A stretch of 64,000 bases of DNA from Sordariomycetes sp. S80-01Y (Eukaryota > Ascomycota > Sordariomycetes). The stretch spans positions 372,001 to 436,000 of the forward strand of contig JAXQJY010000029.1 in NCBI GenBank assembly GCA_037042185.1. Reading direction: 5' to 3'. Below, one piece after another: positions 8,771 to 20,667 of the stretch. The notes below the pieces were generated by a model. The model was not told the DNA's origin and did no database searches. It saw nothing but the letters and a program-made list of their open reading frames with translations. The position numbers and the translations under genes were made by a program. Numbering within the stretch: position 1 is the first letter of the stretch; every line of letters starts with the position of its first letter.

Positions 8771-11700
8771 TGCAGCTTCCAGTGTATTTGTAGATGGCTG
8801 TTTCAAGAACAAGGGTCAGAGGACAAAACTCAAAGAGGGCGGGTGGCAAAAAAAAAGGCTATCACAATGGCCATCCCTCAGGATATATAGCTATCCTTGC
8901 GGTGCGCAACATGATGGCTTGTTTGCCTCGTTTGGGGGCTCAAAGAGCCTCAACCGTGGAGGGTACGAAGTTGGACGGACAACCCATAACCTGTGAGTGA
9001 GAGCCCTCGATACGCTTGTACCTGAAGACCAAGATGATAAGAATGGATACCTGGGGGTCTAGTCTGGCAGACGAGGCTCTGTCGTGCTTGAGTGGCATAA
9101 GCTGGGCGTAATGGCGGTCATGGCTAGTCCCTTGTTTCCTGCACCCTCAAACATGGCTCGTATGCAGTGTAACCAAAGAGATTATCTCTCGGTAGCCTCG
9201 CAAAGTCCGTGTGTTCCTTTGACCACAGCATCTCCTGGGCTCGGACTAGATCGTGTCATTATCTGGTGTCGTCGGCTTCCAGCCAGATGTTGGACTAGAA
9301 CATAACCCTGGCGAGGGAGAATCAAGAGAGCAAAACAGATGGGAAAGATGTAAGAATTAGTTCCATCCAGACTTTTGGGAAAATGAGGCTTCAAGTTACA
9401 CCCCGCATTTCGGTGAAGAGACTTGAGGGGTACCAAGAATGACGATGATTGGAGCCAGCGAGGAGACCCTGATGCACTTTTTTGTAGCTGGACATTGAGT
9501 CCAACCAATGCTGAGCAGATATGATAAGCAGTGTTGCTTGGCGTGGCATTGGGATTGGCGAGCAAACAGGAGGCGACTTCAGCTGGTGAGCCATCTGCTG
9601 TGGATTTCCCATGATGAGGAGCTCCTGCGATGACCACTGCTGGTCAGACGCGACCAAGACCAAAGAGGACGCATCAAACCGTCCGCCGTGAGATGACAAG
9701 TGACGGGCTAGTGTCTGTCGGCCAGTCGAAGAGCTGCGCTCTCACAGCACTCGCCGAAACAATGCAGGGACCCGCGAGGCCTGTTTTGACTGACAAACAA
9801 ACCAATGTCTGCGGTGCGACGAAATAAGGCGAGTGGCGGCTGGGTTCGAAGGGTATCTGGCTGTCAGATTTGATAGTCCAGCCACGATAGGCCCAGAAAG
9901 CCTGGTCAACCATCGGGAGAGGCCCGAAGCCTCGGCTAGCCAGGCCAGTTCTCGTACCTCAGGCGGTCAGAGTTTGAGCTATCAGTCTTGGAGCCTCGGC
10001 GTCGACTCATCTTCCACTGACCGAAGGAAGCATTTGCGGCACCGTCATCCGAGCGACGGCGCATTGTCGATCCGGGGAGCAGCGGCAGAAAAAGTTTGAG
10101 TGCCGGGTCGAGACTCGAGTCGGTGATGATCTTTGCAAATCGGGGTCGGTGGAGACGATGGCGGTGATGAAGAAGGTCGGCCAACCCGGAGATCCGAGTG
10201 GTATCGAGAGAAAGATGAGAGCGTTGGGGCCTTTCAGTGATCACGTCCCGTAGATGAGGCTATTGGTAACCTTATATGGATGTAAAGATGCATTGCCCGT
10301 GATGTAGGGCAGCAGCTTTGAAGCTGACGGCGTTGGATCTGGTTGTCCTCGTCTGGAACAAACTTTAGGCCGACGAGAAACGCACAACCCGGACTGTCCC
10401 TTCTTATGGCATGACCTTGCGACCTTGCGACCTCTCCCCCCGCTACCTTATTCAACGAGACAACATCAAGGCCAAGCAATGATCATCCAAATTAACGAGA
10501 TGGATGCCGCTTGCTGATCGCTTACAAGGTGACAAGGTCTTCCCAATACAGCAAGTTTGGCTCCCTGTTGTTTCGCCCTGTCTCCCGCTGAAGTGGGCGC
10601 CGGACTTGGCAGCGTGCCACATCCAACACCAGCGCTCATTGGCTCGCCTCGCATCTGACCGTCTCCATCCTCGGGATTCTCACCTTGTGATTTGGAACTT
10701 GGGGCCTCCAGTCGGGCTCTTGGACGCTGAAGCTTTGGCTGCTGGCGGTGCTGGTGCGGTGCTGGTGGTGCGGTGCACCGCTGCGGCCTCGGAGGCCTCA
10801 TACTTCGTATATGTCCAGGACCCAGCAGACCGGCAATTGACATTGCGATGCATTATTACTGCACTTGTTGAAACCCTGCGCCGGCAGCGTTCCAGGATGT
10901 TGTCGGCCAACAGTTCGCTACGCAGCAACAGGCTTAATTCAAGAATTGACCACAAGCGGCGTCTGGCTCCTCATTAACGATCCTGCTCGATCCTGAGAGG
11001 CCCGAGACTCTCTGTTTCAAACCCCACCGGGATCCAGACTGGCCAGGCCCAAGCCCAGCGTCAATGGTGCAGCCACCAATGCGAGAGGCTTTGGTGTTGG
11101 GCCTCGTGCCAACCAGCAGCACTTGGCGGGATGTGGGTTGCCCCTCGGCGCTGACAGCGGTGGCCGCAGGGTCGCCGATCATTACTTGAGGTTCGGGAAA
11201 ATCTATGGAAACTACTGTGGCTGTCGGCTGCCATGTTCCACGTTTGTGTACCTGATGAGGGAGTGTTTGCCCTCTCACGTTTTGATGGTGATCGTGACGG
11301 ACGAAAAGCATTTTCGGGATATGGGATGTCGTACCCGATTCAGACGTTGAGCGGGCAGTGCGCTGTAGCTACAGCGTCCGTCGGTGCGTTCCGCCAATGA
11401 TGTCTGCGAAGACGGGCTCCGGCCCCGCTGTTACTCGCTGCTGGCGGGGGCGGTGCCGCTATAGCGCTGTCCGTCGCGCTTGGCGCCATCACTGATCAGG
11501 TCGCTCCTTGCCCGCCCGCTTTTCCAAGTTTCATTCCCACAACCCACCTCGATTGGCACTGGCACTGACTGGCACTGGCACTGGTAGCCAGATCGCTCAA
11601 CCTGGTTCCATCCACGGCCATCCTTCACCTCACCTCACCACATCCCATATCCGCCACCACTTCGACTCGATCATCACAACCACCGGCGAGCGCATCACCA

Positions 11701-11983
11701 ATCGCCTCACTGCCCTCACCTCGACCTGCCAGCACCAATATCCCCTCCGAACCGCCCGATCGAACCCATCCGCCCCAGGAACGACTCCTGACACAGCCTC
11801 AATCTCGAATTGACGTTCCATCTCCCAGGCACGACCACGATCCACGACCGCGACCAGTCCACATCGACGATATTGGCTTCAGATTCGAGGATAAGGGCCT
11901 CAACACACGGCCTCGCGCCGTCGTCAGCTGCGGGTCGCATGTCCGCGCTGTGACGAGTCTATTCCTATTCTACGCCAGCCGCC
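8771..11983. other. Intergenic, 3.2 kb, with a (TGGCAC) repeat in the leader of the next gene
   Basis: No credible gene. Several frames of 80-150 codons overlap on both strands, but none has a domain, a steady composition or matching splice partners. Between about 11500 and 11980 the sequence turns rich in CA, CAC and TC, as in a long fungal 5' leader. It includes a hexamer repeat of TGGCAC type at 11554-11584. I read this as promoter and leader of the membrane protein starting at 11984. Confidence 0.5.
11554..11584 (+). repeat. TGGCAC hexamer repeat
   Basis: Four TGGCAC/TGGCACT units in 31 bases, with one interruption (GA). It lies about 400 bases before the start codon of the membrane protein gene, in its probable leader. 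Confidence 0.7.
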
Positions 11984-14349
11984 ATGGACTCATCCGACAG
12001 AGCCTCTGGCGGCGAGCGGCGTCCTTCTGCAGCCTCCAGACGTTCCTTTAGCGAGTCCCCCGTCAGCGATGGGAGTGACAGTCAGGAAAGCTACGAGTTT
12101 GCCGACTTGGGCGTTGCCGATGGTTTTCGCCCAACCGATTCGACACCTCAAAACCAGCCCCCACCACAATCGCTCCTCGCGCCACCGTCGTCGTCACAAT
12201 CACGATCACACTCGCCCTCACCATCACACGCCTCCGCCTCATCATCACGCCCTCGGGGTTCAATATCTACTCCACCTACAGCAAGTTTAGCACCTAGTTC
12301 CAATCCTGTGCCAATTCGTTCCCGCCCGTCAAGCATATCTAAAGCACATCGACCGCACGAATCCTTGTCGTTACGGAATGACGGTTCAAATACGGGTGAC
12401 GCCGTAGCGTCAGACCGGCCTCAATTACCGACGTTCGCCACGGGCGTCCCTCCGCTACGGACCGAGACCGACTCGGACAGAACCGAGTCATCCCATCCAT
12501 TTGCCTCGTATGGTTCTCGGGCGATGAGCGATACCACCAGCTCAGTCGGAGGACCTGTGCGGGAAGGGGAGTACAATGGGCCACGGGGTCCGACGCATCC
12601 ATACGCCCTGTATCCGCAGACCACGGTGCCGATTGATGACAGTAACGGCGAGCATATTCCCGTCGGTTTTTCGGGCATGGGAGGATCATATCAGCGGCAA
12701 ATAGGACCAGACGGAGAGGATGCGGGAGACCTGATAGGTCCGCTCGGCCACATGGAAGAGCTCCCGCCATATTCCAGGTATCCTGAAGGTTCCTACGTAC
12801 CGAGTTCGCAAACCGACGGGGCAGCAAGCGGAGCAGCAACCGCAGCAACCGGGACGACTCCGAACTCCATAAATGAAGCCAGTCCCGCCCATTCACACAG
12901 GAGTGCTACGACTGGCGCTGGAGCCGAAGTCGTCACTCCACCAGAGGCAGCTCATCTCCCGAACGGAGTAGGGGGCATCGGCATGGCAACCAGGAACCCA
13001 GAATACTCTTCCACTGAGGAGAACCTCAGTGTCGGACGCTCAGCCAGGAGTGCGGAGACGTCTGCCTCGTCTAGGACAGACATCAATACGATAACAAGGG
13101 ACTTCGCCGAGAAATTGCCAGGTGGTAAATGGCGGCGGCGGGCAAGGAAGAAGCTGCTTGGAGTCATCCCCTACTGGGCAATATGTCTCCTGCTTCTCGG
13201 CCTGGTCATTGTTGGCTTGGTTATGGGCACCGTGCTGGGTGTTCTGTTGACCGACGGCGACGATAAGAAGGATAAGCCAGACGGCGACGAGTGAGTCTTC
13301 TCCAAGCGCATGAGACAACGGTCACTAACTCTCGCAGAAGCGGCAGCACGTATGGCTACAGGCCTACAGCAGACGTCGACTACTTCGAACAGCTCCCGCC
13401 AGGGTTGGCGCCTCTAGCAGTTGGCCTCTTCGACTTGCCAGCCCTCAGCTATCGAGCAGCCCCCAAGTCGTGCATCAACGACACGACGCAGGGGCAGGCC
13501 TGGAACTGCGATATGCCCCTCAGCTATTATTCCATCGAGATCGGTATACTGCCTAACGTATCAGAGGTAAAGAACTATAACATTCAACTTGAAGCCATCA
13601 ATGGCTCTAAGAGCGCCTTTGTGTGGGGAACTCAGCCTCCAAATATCGATGACCCGCTGCAACTCAGGCTGGTCAATGATACCTTCGATATCTCGCGAGG
13701 ACCGGCGTGGTGGATCGAGATCACATACGATAAGGTAGTTTGGGTGTCCGAGACAGACTTCGGACAACAGATCAACAAGAAGCGGGACTGGACGTACTCT
13801 GGCCCTTTGAAGGATGGATTCGACCCAACCCGCTTCATGAGTAGCAACCCAGGGCCGGTAGACGGCGAAACGGCTTGGATATGCACCTGGCCCAATGTTA
13901 CGATGGAGATTTTCATCTATCCGAATCAGAATTCCAGCAGCCCACCGTGGTCGTCGACAAGCGACAACCCGTCAGCAACCTCGTCAGCAGCGCCGGCGGA
14001 GACAAGCAAAGCTCCATACGACCCCACACCAGCATATCCACAGGTCGTCAAGTTCCTCGAACGGCGTTTGTTCATGGACGATGACGAAACGGCTGCAGTC
14101 TGCAAGCAAGTCAGAATCATCAACGATGGACACGACACCGAGGATGTCGAGAAAGACGGGGAGCCAGTCGAGGTCGTGGTCACCGAGCGGCAGAGCTCAT
14201 ACGAAGAGATGCTCTCGCAGCAGGAGCGCAGCCGACACCCTGAGTCGGCTCCCGACTCCGAAGATCGACGAAGGTGGGAGGCGGAGCAGATTTTGCGACG
14301 CGAGACTTTGGAGCTTACGGACTGTGCTTGCCTATGGTTCTCGCAATAG
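11984..14349 (+). CDS. Type II single-pass membrane protein with a conserved fungal ectodomain
   Basis: Two exons, 11984-13290 and 13338-14349, joined by a 47-base intron (GTGAGT...CGCAG), give 772 residues. Residues 1-380 are Ser/Pro/Thr-rich and probably disordered. Then a basic patch (KWRRRARKKLL) leads into one hydrophobic helix (about 394-422: YWAICLLLLGLVIVGLVMG). By the positive-inside rule the N-terminus is cytoplasmic and the C-terminal half is outside or lumenal. The outer half starts YFEQLPPGLAPLAVGLFDLP and goes on with paired cysteines and several N-glycosylation sequons (NVS, NGS, NVT, NSS). This is the layout of a widespread Pezizomycotina family of unknown function; I think it is the one catalogued as DUF7820, from memory. 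The end is Glu/Arg-rich. Role unknown; cell-surface or wall sensing is only a guess. Confidence 0.82.
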
Positions 14350-15511
14350 CGCATTTGAAGACGTGATCCTAGGGCGCAGCCAGATCTTTTTACACGGACA
14401 CTGGCGTTTGATTCTGTTTCAGGCGGCAACTTGCTTTTCAACGACACACCCATCACATTTTTGGTCTACTTCACTTGTATCTTTGGTATCGGAAATTCAA
14501 CTTTGGAACGTACGGGCTCCTCGAGAGGTCAAGAGGCCTCGCGATGAGCGGAGAAATTTTGGTCTGGGCATCCGGCGTTTGACATGGTTACGATATGGAC
14601 CCCTAGGACGGGGGATCTGAACTGGGCTTGCGTGGGTTTTACGTAGCTTCCGTTCCAGCAGGTTCAAAAGAGCGATGTTTAGGCGCGCAGTGGAGGAACA
14701 ATGCGAAGACATTTTACGTCTAAGCCCTTTTCCCGTGATATCTTAAATACCTTGCTCCGTGGCAGTGAATGTGTATCGGGCGTTCCGTAACAGCAACGAG
14801 GAGAAATTTCGTAGATGGTCATTGAAGAGAGAAACTTGCGACCGTAGAGGTGCCCATATGAAGTAGCCAGGTGTGCGCTGCACTGAGAGCACGAAAGGGA
14901 TCAGGGGGCTTGCAACTCCCCGACACCTTGACATGTTATTACCAGACGGGTGAGCATCACCAAACGCGTGGGGAATTAAATGACGATCGCGAACGAAGAC
15001 CACGAAAAAGATAGCGACTTCAAGCTCTTGAATTTTAACCGTCGACTAAGGGATCCTGCCCTAGAGCAAGCGCCGTCGACTACCGACTTGCAGTCCTACG
15101 AAGCCCTTGCGAAACGCAGCAGAAGCAGACTGGAAATCAGATGCGCGCGTCGCAAAACACTCCTTCTCAATGCCGAAAATTTGGGTTGAGGGGGTATATA
15201 TCCTTCCAGACGCCCTAGCGATGCCAAACCCTGTTCCTGGAAAGTCTATAAAGCAAAAGCGGCGCGCGGCGGGACCCGCCACACGTGTAATGTACATAAT
15301 GGCTGCTGTAATCAGTCCGTCATCCCCCAATGTGTAATTCGTAAACTCTCGTGAACAATCGTGCTGGCCTCGGTCTGGTAACCGGAGGTCCAGTTGTAGG
15401 TGGAGGTCCATCTCGGAGGAGAGACCGCTCCGTGCACAGCGTCACAGCTTCGAAGGCAATTCTGAGCTGATATTTCAGAGGGAGTGGTCGGTTCGAGAAG
15501 GTGTGCCGTTC
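14350..15511. other. Convergent intergenic region, 1.2 kb
   Basis: The 3' flanks of the membrane protein gene (plus) and PEX20 (minus) meet here. A minus-strand frame of 116 codons at 15061-15411 has no recognisable features and probably lies in the PEX20 3' untranslated region. Nothing else seen. Confidence 0.5.
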
Positions 15512-16821
15512 CTAGGCAGAAGTACCGGAGTTGTCGCCAGCGTCCCCAGGGTCCGCTGAGCCGTTGCCATCGTGGGATGAAGGCTCGCCATCCGCGTCGA
15601 CGACCTTGCCGTCGACGATGGTCTTCGACCCACTATGGAAGTCACGCATGAGTGCGAGGAAGTTGGAGTTGGTGAATTTTTCGCCCCGCTCGTGGGACAC
15701 CGAGTCCAGCAGACGACCTGCAGCCTCGGCGATCTCGCTCTGGTCGCGAGTGCGGGCGTCCTCAACAGCGGTGGTAGGGGACTCGGCCAGAGACTCGGTG
15801 GCAGCGGGGGCGTCCTCGGTCTGGGGAAGGGAGGCCAGTTCCTGACGGGCCAGATCAGTGAGCGACATCTGGTCAAGGGAGCTCTGGAGGTCGAGCTGCT
15901 CGCGCAGAGCAGCGACGGTGGCATCACGACGGGCGGCCGCGTCGGTTTCGTTGGCGATTTCGGTCATGACTGCATTGGGGTCTTCGACAGCAGCTGCGTC
16001 TTGAGTCTCGTTCTCGCCGTGCTCACGAGCAACAGCCGCAAGCTCGGCGTCAATGCCGGCCATGTCTCCGGCAGAAAACCCGTTAGTGCCGTTGGCACGC
16101 ATCCAAGCATCCATTTCGGTCTGGAACTCGTCATCCGCATCATCTCGAATCACAGCTCCAGTCTGCTGATCAACCTGTCCGTTGGCGGGGCTGTAGAGGG
16201 GAGCGTAGCTGGCGTTCTCCTGAGAGGCTCCCTGCTGCATGAAGGGCTGATAAGCAGAGGACATGCCTGAGTACGGAGAAGGGACGCCAGGGAAGTGCCG
16301 GGGCTGAAAGGGCATCTGGGACGCGGGATGGTGCGGGGCAGCAAGCTGGCCAGCTGGAGGGTTGGGGTTGAAGCTAGCAGCGTTGAAAGCTGTGAACTCG
16401 GCCGCCCAGTTGTTAGTGGCACCGCCATGTTGAGGGGCGGTCATGGAGGCCTGTGGAGGTTGCGTGTAACTCTGGTACTGGTGCTGGCGAAGCATGGGCT
16501 CCTGAAGCGCAGCGGTGTGGCCGTCGACCCGAGCAGCGGCATGGACACCGGGAAGTTGGGGAGCTTCGTTCATGAAAGCATTAAATCCTTGCTCAGCCTG
16601 GGCGTTGGGGGCAGTAGAGCGGAAGCCCTGCTGCGAGAGGAGAGGTTAGTGACAGCTCATGTGACAAAGGCAACCTCACGACGAAGTGAGATGCGGGGGG
16701 AACTCACGCCGGCTTGGTTGGCACCAGAGTTTCCACGCAGATCTTGAAGGTGAGATCGGTCGCGATCCATTTGTTGGCTAAGTGCCTTGAACGGCGTGCC
16801 GCCGGAGCATGAGGAGTCCAT
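15512..16821 (-). CDS. pex20: PEX20, PTS2 co-receptor for peroxisomal import
   Basis: Two exons, 16821-16708 and 16630-15512, give 410 residues; the intron is GTGAGT...CGCAG, phase 0. PEX20 works with PEX7 to carry PTS2 proteins to the peroxisome in fungi. The family marks are present. The N-terminus MDSSCSGGTPFKALSQQ carries the conserved cysteine (Cys5) that is ubiquitinated during receptor recycling. There is a WxxxF-type docking motif (WAAEF, about 113-117). The C-terminal PEX7-binding block ends FLALMRDFHSGSKTIVDGKVVD. The N-terminal exon is only 38 codons and is easy to miss: without it the protein would lack the recycling cysteine. It is divergent from SEC13 with 0.72 kb between starts. 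Confidence 0.93.
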
Positions 16822-17541
16822 GGTGAGGTGTTGAGACGGCTAGTCGAGGGTAGATGATGTGAAGGTTTGACAAGAAAGGGCGAGGTATGTCGATGGTGTG
16901 AAAGAGAAGTTCGGACCCTGAACAAAGAACACCTCGTGAACTTCGATGTAAAGTTGAGGTCCAAGTCGAAAAGGTGAGGTTCGCCTCAAGTAGCTCTAGC
17001 CGAGGCCTTCAGATCAGCCAAAACAGCCCACGCTCCCACCGAGTTGATGAGACTGTAGGTCCGGCCGATGTTGATATGTGAGATGGGCCAGGCATAAAAT
17101 CCAACTTGGGAGGAATATGCGATGGCCTCGAAGTCTGAGGGAAAGGTGACGGAAGTGCGAAGACAAGAGTAACGGAGATGAGGGACTGGCTCATGAGTTG
17201 GGGATGGCAGGCCGGCTTGTGATCTGGGGTTGACGATTAGGTCAGCAGCCGGTTCTGCGGAGCATCGCAACCAAGGCCGAGGGAAAGTCGGCGTCGCCGG
17301 TTCCTTCCCAGCCCGTCGCACCCCCCACCACCTCCGCGTCACGTTTCAGCGCACGTGACCGAGCTGGACGTTGGGCCGTTGCGACTGCCAGCTGTCCGTT
17401 GCTGCCAGTGCCAATCGATAGCTCCAGGAGTCGAGGGGCTGTCCACTGTCAACAATTCATTTTCCCCCTTCCACCACCTCCACGCCCATCTTCTCCTTGC
17501 TGTTTCGAGCGCGTCTTTGCAGCGCGTAATTGATCATCAAG
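16822..17541. promoter_or_regulatory. Shared divergent promoter of PEX20 and SEC13
   Basis: About 720 bases separate the two start codons. The sequence holds only short frames. Its SEC13-proximal end has TCCCCCTTCCACCACC-type pyrimidine tracts, as is usual close to fungal transcription starts. No specific operator can be named. Confidence 0.5.
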
Positions 17542-18726
17542 ATGGTACGCACGTCCTCTTTATCGTCGAACCTGGCGTCTGGCAAAGCTAACAGGAGCTC
17601 CAGGCTACCCAAGTCATCAGCAACTCCGGTCACGATGACATGATTGTACGAACCCCGTTCCTCGCTCCCACGATCGAACATGACTGATCATCCAAAGCAC
17701 GATGCCGTTCTCGACTACTACGGCCGGAAATTGGCCACCTGCTCCAGCGATCGGACCGTCAAGATCTTCGAAATCGAGGGCGAGTCGCAACGCCTGATTG
17801 AGACACTCAAAGGGTACGTCGAGCAAGATCGAAGAAATTCCCCAGCAGAGGACGAGAAGGCGCATGTAATGGGCTCCGTTATGGAACAGGGTAGCGGCGT
17901 CTGTTTGGGAAGGGGCCGGGATCTTGAGAGACAAGCGTACTAAGGGCAGAAGCTGATCCTTTGCAGACACGAGGGAGCCGTCTGGAGTGTTGCATGGGCC
18001 CATCCCAAGTACGGTAACATCCTTGCATCGGCGGGCTATGACGGCAAGGTCTTTATCTGGAAGGAACAAGGCGCCCAGCAGTCCACATCGTGGCAACGCA
18101 TCTACGACTTCCCCCTGCACAAGGCCTCCGTCAACATCGTTGCCTGGTCTCCCCACGAAGCCGGCTGTCTACTCGCCTGCGCATCCTCGGACGGCAACGT
18201 CTCGGTTCTTGAGTTCAAGGACAACGCCATCGACCACGTCACGCACCACGCTCACGGTCTGGGCGTAAACAGCGTCAGCTGGGCACCAGCGCAGACGCCG
18301 GGGAGCATCGTTAGCAGCAACCCCGGGCCTGGAGCCGGTGGGAACAGGAGGTTCGTCACGGGAGGCTGCGACAATGTGCTCAAGATCTGGATCTTTGATC
18401 CCGCCACAAGTCAGTACAAGCAGGAGGGCGAGTCGCTGACGGGCCACACCGACTGGGTTCGCGACGTTGCCTGGTCTCCCACCGTCCTGCAGAAGAGCTA
18501 CATCGCCTCTGCTTCGCAAGACAAGACGGTGCGCATCTGGACCTCGGATCCCGCCAACCCGGGCAACTGGGAGAGCAAGGTTCTCAACTTTGAGGCTGCC
18601 GTCTGGAGGGTGAGCTGGAGCTTGAGCGGCAATGTCTTGGCCGTCAGCGGCGCGGACAACAAGGTCAGCCTGTGGAAGGAGAACCTGAGGGGCGAGTGGG
18701 AATGCGTCAAGAGCATCGAGGAGTAG
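17542..18726 (+). CDS. sec13: SEC13, WD40 subunit of COPII and nuclear pore
   Basis: Four coding exons: 17542-17544, 17604-17645, 17698-17813 and 17967-18726, giving 306 residues (yeast SEC13 is 297). SEC13 pairs with SEC31 in the COPII outer coat and also sits in the NUP84 complex. The sequence begins [33 protein letters not shown], the conserved first blade. It continues through six WD-type blades ([35 protein letters not shown]...[32 protein letters not shown]). The first coding exon is the start codon alone. All three introns begin GTACG rather than the common GTAAG or GTATG. The second intron ends AAG. Each join keeps phase and restores family sequence, so the model is secure. Confidence 0.95.
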
Positions 18727-19163
18727 AGTCTGGGATGTGGAAGAGAAGCTCAGAAAGATGGTAGCAACATCAGGAAAACCTGCGGCGACGAATGGCCGAT
18801 GCCTTTGTTACCCTTGTGGAAGTTCCCAGAGATCGCCGAGTGACACCAGCTGAGTCCGGTCTGAGCAAGTCGAATGCAAGGCCTGAGACAAGAGGGCTAA
18901 GGAGATATGGGAGGCAACTAGAGCCGGGCTGGAGGGGAAGAGGGACGTTTAAAGCAACGGACGGAGACGGGGCGGAGCATGGCGTTCAAGGCATACATGT
19001 GTTTTGAGGCATCGCTACTTGCAGTAGTTGAGTAGATTGAGACGCACCCGATGTCACTCTGATATCAATGGCCGTGTATTTTCCAACTCGTCGTACATGC
19101 ATGCTCGTATCATAAGTCATGAACACTATTTTACCCCTTTTTTATATGCCCGCAGTCACTTTA
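18727..19163. other. Convergent 3' flanks of SEC13 and the sugar dehydrogenase gene
   Basis: Between two genes that end towards each other. No gene, repeat or RNA seen. The part from about 19020 is AT-richer and probably holds poly(A) sites for both. Confidence 0.5.
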
Positions 19164-20667
19164 CTACGCAAGCAACCAGCCCACGACAACGGCGCCAAAC
19201 GCAACCACCACCCCAGGCGCCCTCAAGCTCATTCCGGCATCCTCATCGCCGTCATCATCACCGCCGTCGTCACCATCCCCGTCGTCATTGCCTCCTCCGC
19301 CGCCGCCACCACCCCTCCGCAAGACAAAGATCTCGCCCGTGCTGTCGCTCGCGAACCACAGCCTGCCCTCGCCGTCCCAAGCCATGCCGACGGGCCTGAA
19401 GCAGTCATCCGGGCAGTTGCCCAGGTCCGGTGCGGAGAGGACGTCGGTGGCGGCGTCGCGGGACTCCCGCGACGCCGAGGGCATGCCGTCGTCCCCGAAG
19501 GCGATGGAGGCGATCTTGTAGCCCACGGGATCTTCGCGGTTCCCTGGCGCGTGAGGGTTAGCTGGACTGTCACCTCGCTTCGCAGGAGATTATGCAATGA
19601 CTGGGGGGGGACTTACAGGATCCGTGGAAGGAGATGAAGGCCTCGCTGCCGTCGTTGGAGAAGAGCATGTCGAGCGGCGCCGTGTGGGCCTGGAAGGCCA
19701 GCAGGGGCGCCACAAAGTCCTCGTTGCAGCTCTCGTCAGTCTCTTCGCTGGTGTCCTCGTCCGGGAACTGGTCGCCGGTGCGCAGGCGGCCCAGGTCGGG
19801 GAAGTCGTCGGTCCCCCACAGGGCGAAGCACTGCGGGTAGCCGTAGTTGTTGGCGGTGGCGTTGCCGCTCAGGGGCGCCGGGCGCGTGCCGTTGAGGTAG
19901 CCGTGGAAGTTGAGCTCCTCGCCCGGGTTGTCGCGGTGGATGTCCTCGCCGGAGCGGTGCAGCTCGTCGACCGAGTTCTCGACGGACCAGAGCGAGGCTG
20001 TGCGCGGGTGCAGGGCCAGGCCGACGGCGTTGCGCAGGCCCCAGCCCCAGAGGTCGCCCTGCAGGAAGTCGCTGGGCTCGTCGTCGTCGACGATGGAGGA
20101 CAGGTTGAAGGAGCGGATCTGGCTGTGGCCCGAGGACAGGTCCGCCGCGTCGGGGTCCTGGTTGCTATCCGAGCCCCTGGACACAACGAGCACGTCCTCG
20201 TGCAGCAGGAGTGTCCTCGTCGTGTGGTCCGAGTTGGACATGTTGGTGACCAGCGTCCTCTTCGAGTCCTGGTCGATGCGTCCCTGCTGCGCATTGTAGC
20301 TCCACGAGTAGACCTCATCCATTGTGCTGGCGTACAGCGTCTCGCCATCTTGACTCAAGGCCATGCCGTGGTTCAGGTCCTCGTCGCGCAGGACGGTCGT
20401 CTTCTCGTCCACGGACAGACAGGTGCCGCCCTCGTCGTCCAGGGAGAAGTGGAAGATGCCCTCGCCGGCGTCGAGCACGAGGAGGTTGTCCGAAGTATCG
20501 AACAGGATCGTCCGCGGCTTGGTGAGGTCCCGCGCGACGAGGCGGTAGGACCAGTCCGAGTGGGCTTCGGGCGACGGGTAGCTGACGCTCAGGTCATTGT
20601 TGGAGCAGGACTGTGCGCCGACGAGCGCAGCCGCAGCCAGTGCCCACGAGAGAGTTTTCGAGACCAT
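19164..20667 (-). CDS. Secreted, probably GPI-anchored quinoprotein-type sugar dehydrogenase (AA12/SGL-like)
   Basis: Two exons, 20667-19617 and 19543-19164, joined through an intron (GTAAGT...GCCAG) that contains a run of eight C on the coding strand; 476 residues. The start used, MVSKTLSWALAAAALVGAQS, is a signal peptide; an upstream in-frame ATG would bury it. The body is a six-bladed propeller of the glucose/sorbosone dehydrogenase (L-sorbosone/pyranose dehydrogenase) type: LNHGMALSQDGETLYAS, GWGLRNAVGLALHP, NNYGYPQCFALWG, and the motif FHGSWNRE that is restored only by splicing. Members of CAZy family AA12 use PQQ to oxidise sugars. The C-terminus has a Gly/Asp-rich linker and then a hydrophobic tail ending GVVVAFGAVVVGWLLA, as for GPI attachment. 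Substrate and cofactor are inferred from family only. Confidence 0.88.

Noticed and set aside
9182-9637. A 151-codon minus-strand frame.
   Set aside because: No domain, signal peptide or splice partners; overlapped by other frames and probably chance.
15635-16270. A 211-codon plus-strand frame.
   Set aside because: Antisense to PEX20; no independent start context, splice or domain.
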